Shown: positions 32,841-40,657 of the stretch, one piece after another
How the letters are laid out: each line of letters starts with the position of its first letter
How positions within the stretch are numbered: the first letter of the stretch is position 1
Assembly: GCF_003403315.2 (NCBI RefSeq)
Contig: NZ_CP048407.1
Span: 1,488,001-1,552,000, forward strand
Source: Thermaerobacter sp. PB12/4term
Lineage (GTDB): Bacteria; Bacillota; Sulfobacillia; Thermaerobacterales; Thermaerobacteraceae
Direction: 5' to 3'
Length of the DNA stretch: 64,000 bases
Program-made: the position numbers and the translations under genes
Notes under the pieces: model-generated
Database searches by the model: none
Seen by the model: only the letters and a program-made list of their open reading frames with translations
Told to the model about the DNA's origin: nothing

Positions 32841-34289
32841 CTACTCCTCCAGGTGGAGGGCATGCACCTCCACCTGCCGGCGGGTGCGGTAGACGTGGCT
32901 CAGGGCCAGAGCCTGGCCGTAGATGCGGTAGTAGACCCGCACCCGTACCGCACCGTCTACGGTATAGATCCCCGGGCGCCGCCAGCGCACCGAGAACACT
33001 GGGGCCGGGTCGTAATCCACCTGCACCCGCTCCGTGAAAGGCGGGTTCTGGATGTCCGCCTGCAGGCGAAACACGGCGGGCCGGCCGGTTACCCAGTCCT
33101 GGGGCCCCTCCAGGCGGAGGGTCACCCGGGGTGCCTGGGGTGCGGCGGCATTGAAGATTCGCCACAAGGCCATTTCCTGGGCCGCCGCCAGCACGGCGTC
33201 GTCCACCATCCCCGGCACCGCCGCTCCCACGGCCCGGGCCACCGCCTCCGCCGGGGGGATCACCACCCGCCACCGGTGACGGATCAGCGCCCGGCCCGTG
33301 ACGTCGTAGGATGTGGCCTCCACCTGATACGTGCCCGCCCTGGGAAACCGGTGGGGCTGGCGGACGGTAGCATGGGAGGGCAGGGGATCAACCCAGGACG
33401 AACCGTCGCCGAAGGACCAGCGCCACAGGACATGGCCCCGCTCGAGGGGCTTCCAGTGGGTGGTCTGGAAGGTAGGCAGGGTGACCTCGAAGGCGGGAAT
33501 GCCGGGCGGCAGGTCCAGCACCCCCTGGCCGGGGAGCGGCGGGATCCCCGGGGGCCGGTTCGGGCCCTGCCCCGTGCGCCCATCCACCTGCGGCGCCCGC
33601 CGGGGAGCCCGCTGTAGGGGCGCGGCCGGAGGCGACCACCGCGGCCGTTCCACCGCCTCCGGGTCCAGGCCGGGGCCGGCCAGCCAGGGATCGGCCGCAC
33701 CGCCGGCTGCCCCGGGCTCCGCCCCGGTGCCTCCCGGCCCCACCCAGTCCGGCGCCGGCGGAAGGACGCGGCCCGCGGGGCTCCCCGGTCCCGCGACGCC
33801 TTCGTCTTGCCAGCTGACCCGCCACGCCAGGGCGGGGGGTGCTTCCCCTGCGTCGGGCTCGCCGTGCTCCGCCGCCGGACCGCCCGGACCGGGAGCGCCG
33901 GGACCGGTCCCGGCGCCGAAGCGCACCTGGGTGTAACCTGCGTCACCGGGAACCCGGAAGACCCAAGCGTCCCCTTCCCGCTGCCCCTCCAGGAACAGCC
34001 ACCGGCCGGAGGTGTCCCGGCCCGCCGCCCAGGCCACCTCCAGGCTACCGCCGCCGGCGGCCCGCAGCTCCAGGCGCCAGTGGCCGCGCAGCAGGGGCAG
34101 GCCGGCCGCCGCCCCCGTCGCCGCCGGGCCCCCTCCCGGCGCGGCCTGCGGCACCGGTACCGCCAGCCCCGCGCCACCTGGAGGCGCACCGTCCCAGACC
34201 ACCGGCGCGGCCTGGGCCACCCCCGCCACCACGAGGGCGGCGGCCGCCGCCCAGGCGAGCCGGAGGGTCGCACCGCGCCGCCCCCCCAT
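32841..34289 (-). CDS. Secreted PKD-domain protein
   Basis: 482 aa. A signal peptide (MGGRRGATLRLAWAAAAALVVAGVAQA) is followed by a domain around WRLELRAAGGGSLEVAWAAG, a Pro/Gly-rich middle, and a PKD domain centred on WRWSFGDGSSW ... HRFPRAGTYQVEATSYDVTG. The C-terminal 150 residues (VRWRRPGIYTVDGAVRVRVYYRIYGQALALSHVYRTR) are an unassigned beta-rich part. PKD domains mediate cell-surface protein contacts. No sortase motif or lipobox. Two adjacent ATGs are possible starts; the second (34289) is better spaced from GGGGAGG. The gene has its own promoter at 34519-34548 and ends 100 bases before the ccm promoter. Confidence 0.82.
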   Translation of the reverse strand: MGGRRGATLRLAWAAAAALVVAGVAQAAPVVWDGAPPGGAGLAVPVPQAAPGGGPAATGAAAGLPLLRGHWRLELRAAGGGSLEVAWAAGRDTSGRWLFLEGQREGDAWVFRVPGDAGYTQVRFGAGTGPGAPGPGGPAAEHGEPDAGEAPPALAWRVSWQDEGVAGPGSPAGRVLPPAPDWVGPGGTGAEPGAAGGAADPWLAGPGLDPEAVERPRWSPPAAPLQRAPRRAPQVDGRTGQGPNRPPGIPPLPGQGVLDLPPGIPAFEVTLPTFQTTHWKPLERGHVLWRWSFGDGSSWVDPLPSHATVRQPHRFPRAGTYQVEATSYDVTGRALIRHRWRVVIPPAEAVARAVGAAVPGMVDDAVLAAAQEMALWRIFNAAAPQAPRVTLRLEGPQDWVTGRPAVFRLQADIQNPPFTERVQVDYDPAPVFSVRWRRPGIYTVDGAVRVRVYYRIYGQALALSHVYRTRRQVEVHALHLEE

Positions 34290-34518
34290 CATGCCTCCCC
34301 CCTCACCGGTTCCGCCCCGGGTCCGCCGGGCCGGAGAGGCCACGCCCCGGACCGGCCGGCCGGTGGCATCGGGCCCGGCAGCGCGCCGGTCCCGCTGCTG
34401 GACGGGCCGCTCCCGCGCGCCGACCTTGCCCACGACGGGCAGTCCCCGCCGCGCCACCGCCACCCCTCCCCCTCCCCGGTGGATCCGGCCGGCGGGCAGC
34501 ACCACCCGCGACAACCAG

Positions 34519-34548
34519 ATTATGGCACAATCACCTATGGGGTGGCAA
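34519..34548 (-). promoter_or_regulatory. Promoter for the PKD protein gene
   Basis: On the minus strand CATAAT (34524-34519) and TTGCCA (34548-34543) with an 18-base spacer; both boxes are 5/6 matches to consensus. The leader before the gene is about 220 bases with no recognised structure. Confidence 0.6.
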
Positions 34549-34725
34549 TATCTGACATTCGGTAGGCGCGCCTGCGCAGCCGGGATAGGCCGTACGGGAG
34601 CGGGCCCTGGCGGCGGGAGCCGGTTGTCGCAGCGCGAGACGGGTGCGGGCGGGCCTTCATGTCCAACCGGTCGGGCCGCATCTTTTCCGGGGAGATCCGG
34701 GAAAGGGGCCGGCGCAGCGCCGGGC

Positions 34726-34763
34726 GCCTTTGGGTCAACGTGCCGGCCGCCTTTGGGTCAACG
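34726..34763. repeat. Pair of 15-bp direct repeats
   Basis: GCCTTTGGGTCAACG occurs exactly at 34726-34740 and 34749-34763 (period 23). It lies between the spoVT hairpin terminator and the PKD gene promoter. On the minus strand each copy contains TTGACC. Could be a regulator site; no regulator is known. Confidence 0.8.
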
Positions 34764-34773
34764 GAACGACGAA

Positions 34774-34799
34774 GCCCCCGCGTGGCAGGCCGCGGGGGC
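34774..34799 (-). terminator. Probable terminator of spoVT
   Basis: GCCCCCGCG (34774-34782) pairs with CGCGGGGGC (34791-34799). On the minus strand it is followed by TTCGTCG, a poor U-tract. Position 120 bases after the spoVT stop fits termination. Confidence 0.5.
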
Positions 34800-34918
34800 G
34801 AAGGATCCCAGGAGCGTTCCTTGGCCACCAGGTCCGGGCGGGCGGCGGGCCAACCTGTGTGGAGCGACTTGGGGCGCGAGGCACCCGCCCGGCAGGGCGG
34901 CCGGGCCGTGGCAGCGGC

Positions 34919-35479
34919 CTACTCCTCCAGGTGGCGGGCGATGAAGCCGGCGGCCGTCTCCGCCAGCTTGAGCTCCAGCGTCCCCGTGTCCCGCCCCTGT
35001 TCTCGGGAGGCGATGATCACCGCGCCCACGGGGTCGCCGCCGACCACGATGGGGGCGATCACCTCGCTGGCAAAGGGGCACGGCTTGTCCTCGTCGGCCC
35101 CAATGAGCGGCCCGGGGTGGCGGTGCCGGTCGGATGTGAAGTGCAGCACCTGGCGCTGTTCCATGGCCTGGTAGACCACGGAGCCGATGGGCTTGCCGGC
35201 GAACTCCCGCGGTGCGGCGCCGGCCACGGTCACCACCTGGTCCCGGTCCGTCACCATGGCGATGAGGCCCGAGGCGTCGGCCAGGGACTGGGCGATGCCA
35301 CTGACCATCTCCTCCAGGTCGGCGATGGCCGAGTACTTCTTCAGGATGACCTCGCCGCCCTTATCAACAAAGATCTCCAGGGGATCACCGTCGCGGATGT
35401 TCATGCTCCGGCGGATCTCGATGGGGATCACGATCCGCCCCAGGTCGTCGATGCGCCGAACCACCCCAGTGGCCTTCAT
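34919..35479 (-). CDS. spoVT: Stage V sporulation protein T (AbrB-like regulator)
   Basis: 186 aa. N-terminal AbrB swapped-hairpin DNA-binding domain MKATGVVRRIDDLGRIVIPIEIRR, then DGDPLEIFVDKGGEVILKKY and a C-terminal GAF domain. In Bacillus it tunes sigma-G genes in the forespore. Start ATG at 35479 has GAGGTGA upstream and matches the family N-terminus exactly; the longer open frame to 35650 is read-through. A sigma-G-like promoter lies 230 bases upstream. In many Bacillota spoVT is near mfd and a polysaccharide flippase; here it stands alone. Confidence 0.96.
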   Translation of the reverse strand: MKATGVVRRIDDLGRIVIPIEIRRSMNIRDGDPLEIFVDKGGEVILKKYSAIADLEEMVSGIAQSLADASGLIAMVTDRDQVVTVAGAAPREFAGKPIGSVVYQAMEQRQVLHFTSDRHRHPGPLIGADEDKPCPFASEVIAPIVVGGDPVGAVIIASREQGRDTGTLELKLAETAAGFIARHLEE

Positions 35480-35706
35480 GGCGTCACCTCTTCTGCCGTG
35501 GTGTGGAAGAACCGGCCCGGCGCCCAGGCCGCGGTGGTTCCGTGGCAGCCCCATGGGCCGGGGCCAGCGGCCTGGGGCCCGCGCCACCTGGCGGCAGCCG
35601 CCACGGAGCCCGGCACCGGAACGCCGGCCCGGCGCCACCGGGGCCGGCAACGAGGCGTAACCGGCCCGCCAGTTTGCGGCCTTCGGGCCATGGGCACTGG
35701 TGGGGT

Positions 35707-35737
35707 TAGTATGCAGTTCCGCCCTGGCCGCTTATTC
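35707..35737 (-). promoter_or_regulatory. Sigma-G-like promoter for spoVT
   Basis: On the minus strand GAATA (35737-35733) and CATACTA (35713-35707) match the sigma-G -35 and -10 (GHATR, CATnnTA). The spacer is 19 bases, one more than usual. In Bacillus subtilis spoVT is a sigma-G gene, which supports the call. Confidence 0.5.
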
Positions 35738-35776
35738 GACGGGCCAGCCAGAGATGGGAGAAGCTGTAAGCAGGAC

Positions 35777-35808
35777 AAAAACAGGGGAGGCGGCTTGACC
35801 GCCTCCCC
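35777..35808 (-). terminator. Intrinsic terminator after ireB/yrzL
   Basis: Perfect 10-bp stem GGGGAGGCGG (35784-35793) with CCGCCTCCCC (35799-35808), loop of five. On the minus strand it is followed by TGTTTTTG. Confidence 0.8.
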
Positions 35809-35955
35809 CGGCGGGGTCACAAGCGCCTCGGCACCCGATCCGGATAGGGAACTTGTGACCCGCGCAGCCATACCTTGTCCCGCCGGGCAGCGCCCCACAC
35901 AGCCACATCCTGCCATGGCCGGCGGTGGCCGGGGGTGCTGGCTGCCCGGCGGCTT

Positions 35956-36441
35956 CTACCGGCCGGGCGGCCCGAACCCGCCGTCGAGATAGGCTCGCAC
36001 CAGGGCTTCGACCACCCGCACGCGATCCAGCTTCTGAATCAGCACCCGCGCGCCGCGGTGGGCGGTGATGTACGCCGGCTCGCCGGTCACCAGGAAGTGG
36101 GCCAGCTGCCGCGCGGGGTCGTATCCCCGTTCCCGGAGGGCTGCCAGCACCTGGGCCAGCAGCTGCCGCTCCTCCTCTTCCAGGGCGGCCCCGCCGCCCG
36201 GGGAAAGGAGCGGCAAGCGCCGGGTTCCCTCGCTGCCCACCGCGGGGATCCAGGCCGCCCCGTGCGCAGGCACCGGCGGCACCGCCGGCTCGCGGGCCGC
36301 CGCCTGCTCGTCCCCGGCAGCGGCCGCCCCACCGCCGCGCGGGTCATGGCCCCCGCCGGGGCCGGCGGAACCCGCCGGCCCCGGCGTCCGGGCCGGGTGC
36401 TGGTTCACCGGTTCGTCCCCGGTGTCCCGCTTGTGTTCCAT
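35956..36441 (-). CDS. IreB/YrzL-family (UPF0297) phosphoprotein with N-terminal extension
   Basis: 161 aa. The last 75 residues match the UPF0297 family: LAQVLAALRERGYDPARQLAHFLVTGEPAYITAHRGARVLIQKLDRVRVVEALVRAYL. Family members are normally about 85-90 aa; in Enterococcus the homologue IreB is a substrate of the PASTA kinase IreK. Here 70 Gly/Ala/Pro/Asp residues precede the domain. The ATG at 36441 has GGGAGG nine bases upstream; a shorter start at the GTG before SEGTRRLPLL lacks a ribosome site. The usual partners alaS and ruvX are not adjacent. Confidence 0.85.
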   Translation of the reverse strand: MEHKRDTGDEPVNQHPARTPGPAGSAGPGGGHDPRGGGAAAAGDEQAAAREPAVPPVPAHGAAWIPAVGSEGTRRLPLLSPGGGAALEEEERQLLAQVLAALRERGYDPARQLAHFLVTGEPAYITAHRGARVLIQKLDRVRVVEALVRAYLDGGFGPPGR

Positions 36442-36482
36442 GACGGTACGCCTCCCGCCGGTGGCCGCGCCCGCGCCCGGCG

Positions 36483-37073
36483 CTAGAGCAGCATCTCGCC
36501 GGACTTGGGAAAGTAACCCGAGCCGATCAACGCCTCCATGATGCGGTGGACCTCCGCGAACATCGGCTCCACGTCGGGTTCCTCGCTGCAGTCCACCTGC
36601 CAGACGTACACGGCGTACGCTTCGTGCACCGCCACCCGGCCGTCGGGAAGCACCGAGATGACGAACTTCACCTCGGGGATGTTGTCGTGCTCGATGTGCT
36701 CGAACAGGATCTGCTTGATGGAGTTGGCCAGCGGCGGCACCTGCTCGGCCGACGGCACGTCGAACACGTAGCGGATCTCCACGTCGACGGTGAGGTCGGG
36801 CTGCCCCTCCTTGTGGGTGCAGTCGTCCTCTTCTGCATGATACAGGCCGCAACTGCCCCCGTAGACCGTCTCCGCCGTCAGCACCGAATCCCAGGTGAAG
36901 CTGATTTCCGCCCGGACCCGGTGGGGCGGCTCGTCCCCTTCCGGGACGCAGACGAACAGGCAGTGGCGGTCCATGGTCTGGGTTTCCACGTGGTGCTCGA
37001 CGCGCCGGATCTCCAGGCCGGCAGCTTCCGCCGCGTCGAAGAGCACGTCGCACAGGTCTTCGTAACGCAACAT
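36483..37073 (-). CDS. Hypothetical protein, upstream of ireB
   Basis: 196 aa, not recognised. Acidic, without membrane segments or signal peptide, so cytosolic. It alternates strands and helices and has a central Cys/His cluster (YGGSCGLYHAEEDDCTHKEG, about 72-91) that could bind metal, plus Cys residues near the N-terminus (DLCDVLFD, HCLFVCVPEG). The C-terminal part reads VYVWQVDCSEEPDVEPMFAEVHRIMEALIGSGYFPKSGE. Start ATG has GGAAGG ten bases upstream. Low-complexity tails common in this window are absent, suggesting a conserved compact fold. It is probably co-transcribed with ireB and divergent from iscS across a shared palindromic promoter. Confidence 0.75.
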   Translation of the reverse strand: MLRYEDLCDVLFDAAEAAGLEIRRVEHHVETQTMDRHCLFVCVPEGDEPPHRVRAEISFTWDSVLTAETVYGGSCGLYHAEEDDCTHKEGQPDLTVDVEIRYVFDVPSAEQVPPLANSIKQILFEHIEHDNIPEVKFVISVLPDGRVAVHEAYAVYVWQVDCSEEPDVEPMFAEVHRIMEALIGSGYFPKSGEMLL

Positions 37074-37152
37074 CAGGCGGTGCCCCTTCCGGAGTGAACC
37101 ACTCCCTAAGGCATGGAGCGCCGGGGCCTTTCGCCCCGGGCTCCGTCAGAGG

Positions 37153-37169
37153 AAAAGTATAATACTTTT
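37153..37169. promoter_or_regulatory. Palindromic divergent promoter/operator at iscS
   Basis: AAAAGTAT-A-ATACTTTT is a perfect 8-1-8 inverted repeat. It contains TATAAT on the plus strand (37158-37163) toward iscS and TATTAT on the minus strand (37164-37159) toward the unknown gene. No clear -35 on either side. The symmetry suggests a dimeric regulator binds over the -10 element. Confidence 0.6.
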
Positions 37170-37218
37170 GCCGGAAGGGGGGGCCGGTTTTGCCGCCCTT
37201 CCGCCGAGGAGGGTTGCT

Positions 37219-38418
37219 ATGGCCACCCAGCCTGCACCGGGGGCGAGCCCCGGCGTCTACCTGGACAACGCCGCCACCACCCGGGCGCGCCCGGAGGTGG
37301 TCGAGGCCGTGGTCGACGTCCTGCAGAACCGCTTTGGCAACCCCGCCTCCCTGCACACGGCGGGGCTGGAGGCGGAGCGGCTGGTCAAGGAGACCCGGGC
37401 GGTGCTGGCCCGTGCCCTGGATGTTCCGGCCGACGACCTCTACTTCACCTCCGGCGGCACCGAGGCCAACAACTGGGCCCTGCGGGGGGTGCTGGCCGCC
37501 TACCCGCGCCTGGGGCGCCACCTGGTCACCACCGCCATCGAGCACTCGTCCATCCTGACCACGGCGCGCCGGCTGGAGCAGGAAGGCTACCGGCTCACCG
37601 TGGTGCCCGCCGACGGCCGGGGCCGGGTCGACCCCGAGCGGGTGGCCGCGGCCGTCGCGCCCGACACCGTGCTGGTCAGCGTCATGCTGGTCAACAACGA
37701 GATCGGGTCGATCCAGCCCATCGCCGACATCGTCCAGGCGGTGCGCCGGCGGCGGCCGGAGGTGCTGGTCCACGTGGACGCCGTGCAGGCCTTCGGCAAG
37801 ATGCCGGTGCGCCCCCGGGCCTGGGGCGTCGACCTGCTGACACTGAGCGCCCACAAGATCCACGGGCCCAAGGGCACCGGCGCCCTGTACGTACGCCGCG
37901 GCGTGCGCATCCAGCCCCTGCTGACGGGCGGCGAGCAGGAGGGCGGCCTGCGGCCCGGTACCCACAACGTGCCGGGCATCGCCGGCTTCGGCGTGGCGGC
38001 CCGGCTGATCCTGGCCGAGCAGCCCGAGCTGGGCCGCCGGCTGCAGGCGCTCAAGCAACGGCTGGTGGAGCGGGTTCAGGCGGAGATCCCTGAGGTGTAT
38101 GTCAACGGGCCCGACCCGGCGGAGGGTGCGCCCCACATCGTCAACCTCTCGGTGGTGGGGGCCCGGGGCGAGGTCCTGGTCCACGCCCTGGCCCAGCGGG
38201 GCGTGTACGTGTCCACGGGATCGGCCTGTACCTCGCGGCGCACGGCCCCCAGCCACGTTCTGCAGGCCCTGGGGCTTCCGCCGGCCCGGCTGGATTCGGC
38301 CCTGCGCGTGAGCCTGAGCCGGGAGACTACCGAGGACGATGTGGAGCGCTTCGTCGCGGCCCTGCGGGAGGCAGCCGCCGAGGTGCGGGCGGTGGCGTCG
38401 GTGCGCGCCCGCCACTAA
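37219..38418 (+). CDS. iscS: Cysteine desulfurase
   Basis: 399 aa. PLP enzyme that takes sulfur from cysteine as a persulfide. YLDNAATT at the N-terminus, TSGGTEANN, AIEHSSIL, HVDAVQ, PLP lysine Lys213 (LSAHKIHGPKG) and active Cys337 in STGSACTSRRTAPSHVL. The long active loop places it with IscS/NifS group I. ATG at 37219 has GAGGAGG upstream. Followed after 39 bases by thiI, so its main role is probably sulfur for 4-thiouridine in tRNA; Fe-S assembly is possible too. Confidence 0.95.
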   Translation: MATQPAPGASPGVYLDNAATTRARPEVVEAVVDVLQNRFGNPASLHTAGLEAERLVKETRAVLARALDVPADDLYFTSGGTEANNWALRGVLAAYPRLGRHLVTTAIEHSSILTTARRLEQEGYRLTVVPADGRGRVDPERVAAAVAPDTVLVSVMLVNNEIGSIQPIADIVQAVRRRRPEVLVHVDAVQAFGKMPVRPRAWGVDLLTLSAHKIHGPKGTGALYVRRGVRIQPLLTGGEQEGGLRPGTHNVPGIAGFGVAARLILAEQPELGRRLQALKQRLVERVQAEIPEVYVNGPDPAEGAPHIVNLSVVGARGEVLVHALAQRGVYVSTGSACTSRRTAPSHVLQALGLPPARLDSALRVSLSRETTEDDVERFVAALREAAAEVRAVASVRARH

Positions 38419-38457
38419 CCGGCCGATTCGTCCCGGCCGGTCCGGAGGAGGCACACC

Positions 38458-39672
38458 TTGGATTCCGTCCTGCTTGTCCGCTATGGCGAGATCGGTCTGA
38501 AGGGGAAGAACCGGCCCCAGTTCGAGCAGGCCCTGGTTCGCCAGATCCGGCGGGCCCTGGCCGCCTGGCCCGGGGTCGCCGTCTACCGCACGCCGGGCCG
38601 GGTCTGGGTGGAGCCGCCGCCCGGCACCGATCCGGAACCCCTGCTGGAGAGCCTGCAACGGGTCTTCGGCATCGTGGCCGTGGCGCCGGCCGAGCGGGTG
38701 GACCTCCACCTGGAGGCCATCGCCGCGGCGGCCGCCCGGGTTCTGGAGGCCGCCCTGGCCGCTGGAGCCGGGGCCGCCGGGGTTGGGACCGGCGGGACGC
38801 CGACCTTCAAGGTGGAAGCCCGGCGCTCCAACAAGCGGTTCCCCCTGACGTCCCTGGACCTGAACCGCGAGCTGGGCAGCCGGCTGCTGGCGGCCCGTCC
38901 GGAGCTGAAGGTTGACGTCCAGCGTCCCCAGATCACGGTGCACGTGGAGGTGCGCCACGACGGGGCTTATGTGTATGCGCGGTCCGTGCCGGGACCCGGC
39001 GGCCTGCCCGTCGGGGTGACGGGTCGGGCCTGCGCCCTGCTCTCGGGCGGGATCGACAGCCCGGTGGCCGTGTGGATGGCCATGAAGCGGGGCCTTGTCC
39101 CCATCTGCGTCCACTTCCACAGCCCGCCCTTCACCAGCGAGCGGGCCCGGGAAAAGGTGGTCGACCTCGCCCGGGTGCTGGCGCGCTGGGGTGGACCGCT
39201 GCCCCTCTGGGTGGTGCACTTCACCGAGGTCCAGCGGGCGATCCAGCTGGACTGCCCGCCGGAGCTCACCATCACCCTGATGCGGCGGATGATGTTCCGC
39301 CTGGCCGAGCGCATCGCGGCTCGGGAGCGGGCCCTGGCCCTGGTTACGGGCGAGAGCCTGGGGCAGGTGGCCAGCCAGACCCTGGAAAGCATCCGCACCA
39401 TTTCGGCGGTGACGACCCTGCCCGTGCTGCGGCCGCTCATCGGCATGGACAAGGCGGAGATCGTCGAGCGGGCCCGGGCCATCGGCACCTACGACATCTC
39501 CGTGCTGCCGTATGAAGACTGCTGCACCCTCTTCGTTCCGGCCCACCCCGCCACCCGGCCCCGGCCCGAGCAGGCGGAGCAGGCCGAGGCGGTGCGGGAT
39601 TGGGAGCCGCTGCTGGCAGAGGCTCTGGAGCGCAGCGAGCGCTTGGTGGTCGAACCGGCCCAGGGGCTGTAA
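38458..39672 (+). CDS. thiI: tRNA 4-thiouridine synthase ThiI (no rhodanese domain)
   Basis: 404 aa. NFLD and THUMP domains (1-170) bind tRNA; the PP-loop SGGIDSP (196-202) adenylates U8. It receives persulfide from the upstream IscS. It ends at normal length for the short form that lacks the C-terminal rhodanese domain. The start is TTG, with GGAGGAGG six bases upstream. A Gly/Ala insert (about 98-113) sits in THUMP. A terminator follows. Confidence 0.95.
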   Translation: MDSVLLVRYGEIGLKGKNRPQFEQALVRQIRRALAAWPGVAVYRTPGRVWVEPPPGTDPEPLLESLQRVFGIVAVAPAERVDLHLEAIAAAAARVLEAALAAGAGAAGVGTGGTPTFKVEARRSNKRFPLTSLDLNRELGSRLLAARPELKVDVQRPQITVHVEVRHDGAYVYARSVPGPGGLPVGVTGRACALLSGGIDSPVAVWMAMKRGLVPICVHFHSPPFTSERAREKVVDLARVLARWGGPLPLWVVHFTEVQRAIQLDCPPELTITLMRRMMFRLAERIAARERALALVTGESLGQVASQTLESIRTISAVTTLPVLRPLIGMDKAEIVERARAIGTYDISVLPYEDCCTLFVPAHPATRPRPEQAEQAEAVRDWEPLLAEALERSERLVVEPAQGL

Positions 39673-39693
39673 AGGCGCTGCCCTCAAAGAGCG

Positions 39694-39736
39694 GCGGGCC
39701 AGGGTCCATCCAAGGGTCCCCGGCCCGCCCCTTCCT
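39694..39736 (+). terminator. Terminator of iscS-thiI
   Basis: GCGGGCC (39694-39700) pairs with GGCCCGC (39722-39728), with an inner GGG/CCC; followed by CCCTTCCTTCTC, a pyrimidine-rich but weak U-tract. Confidence 0.55.
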
Positions 39737-39756
39737 TCTCAGGCCTGTACCGGCCG

Positions 39757-40278
39757 TCAGCCCGCACCGTTGGCGCTGGCCTGTCCCCCCGGGGCGCTCC
39801 CCTGGCGGCCCGCCCCAGGATGGGCGCGGTGACGCCCCCGCCGGTTTCCCCGCCGCCGGCCGCGCCGCCGCCGGCGCCCCTCCCCCCGCTGGGGATGGGT
39901 CACGCCGTTGGCCCCGGCCGCCTCCATGCCCATGGCCGGGGTGCCGGCCGGCCGCCCGCCCGCCGGCTGGCCCGCCGCCAGGCTGCTGGCGGCGGGCCGC
40001 ACCGTGCCGTTGGTCCCGTGGGGTGCACCGGTGGCCGCCACCTCCCCGGCGGCGGGCCGCGCCGGTCCCGGCCGGAAGCCGCCCGGCCCTTCCACCGTCA
40101 GGCGCAACCCCTCTTCCAGGACACCCCCCAGGCCCAGGCGGTTGCCGTGGCGGTCGGTCACCACCAGCTTCCCCGCCACCGTGTCCTGGTAGACGGTCTC
40201 AGAATAACGGAGCAGTGCATGGCGCACGCTGGCGCCCGGATAGACGTCCACCGGATGGTTGTTGACAAATACCCGCAC
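39757..40278 (-). CDS. Beta-grasp-like protein with Arg-rich tail
   Basis: 173 aa, not recognised as a named family. Residues 1-63 (MRVFVNNHPVDVYPGASVRHALLRY ... GKLVVTDRHGNRLGLGGVLEEGLRLTV) have the strand-turn-strand, helix, strand order of ubiquitin/ThiS/ferredoxin-like beta-grasp folds, without Cys and without a terminal GG. After a Gly/Ala/Pro linker comes a highly basic stretch EGRRRRRGRRRGNRRGRHRA, which should bind nucleic acid or an acidic partner. The GTG at 40278 is chosen because AAGGTGGTGA lies eight bases upstream; longer frames lack this. It converges on thiI. Function unknown. Confidence 0.65.
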   Translation of the reverse strand: MRVFVNNHPVDVYPGASVRHALLRYSETVYQDTVAGKLVVTDRHGNRLGLGGVLEEGLRLTVEGPGGFRPGPARPAAGEVAATGAPHGTNGTVRPAASSLAAGQPAGGRPAGTPAMGMEAAGANGVTHPQRGEGRRRRRGRRRGNRRGRHRAHPGAGRQGSAPGGQASANGAG

Positions 40279-40351
40279 GGCCGACTTCACCACCTTCCCG
40301 CGGGCCTCGCGGCCCGTGCCGTGCCCTGTCGAAATTAACCTGAACCGGTTC

Positions 40352-40385
40352 CCCGCCGGTATATCCACCGGCGGGCCCCTTTTTG
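40352..40385 (+). terminator. Plus-strand terminator with no plus-strand gene
   Basis: CCCGCCGGT (40352-40360) pairs with ACCGGCGGG (40367-40375), loop ATATCC, followed by CCCCTTTTTG. Structure is convincing, but the nearest plus-strand gene (thiI) ends 680 bases earlier. It may stop antisense read-through before queG. Confidence 0.65.
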
Positions 40386-40657
40386 CCAGCCCCGTGCCCG
40401 TGCTGCGGGCCCCGCATGGCCACCCCCGGGCTCGCGTCCCCGGGTCGCGCCGGCATCCGGCCCACCGCCGGCGGCGCCGCCGGCGCGGCGGCTGCGGGTC
40501 CGCTGGCCCGAGGAGCCGGTAACCTAATTGGTTCGTCAAGAAGGCCGCCGCGTCCTGCGCGTCTGGGCCCGCGCCCGGCGGGGGCGTGGCCCTCCTCGGG
40601 GCGGTCTTCGTGCCGGGCGACGGAGGGCCCTGAACCCGCTGCCCTGAACCTGCTCCC

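Noticed and set aside
35956-39687. A 1243-codon minus-strand open frame across ireB, the unknown gene, iscS and thiI
   Set aside because: Only its last 161 codons encode a recognisable protein with a ribosome site. The rest is antisense to two clear enzymes and exists because the GC-rich sequence has few stop codons.
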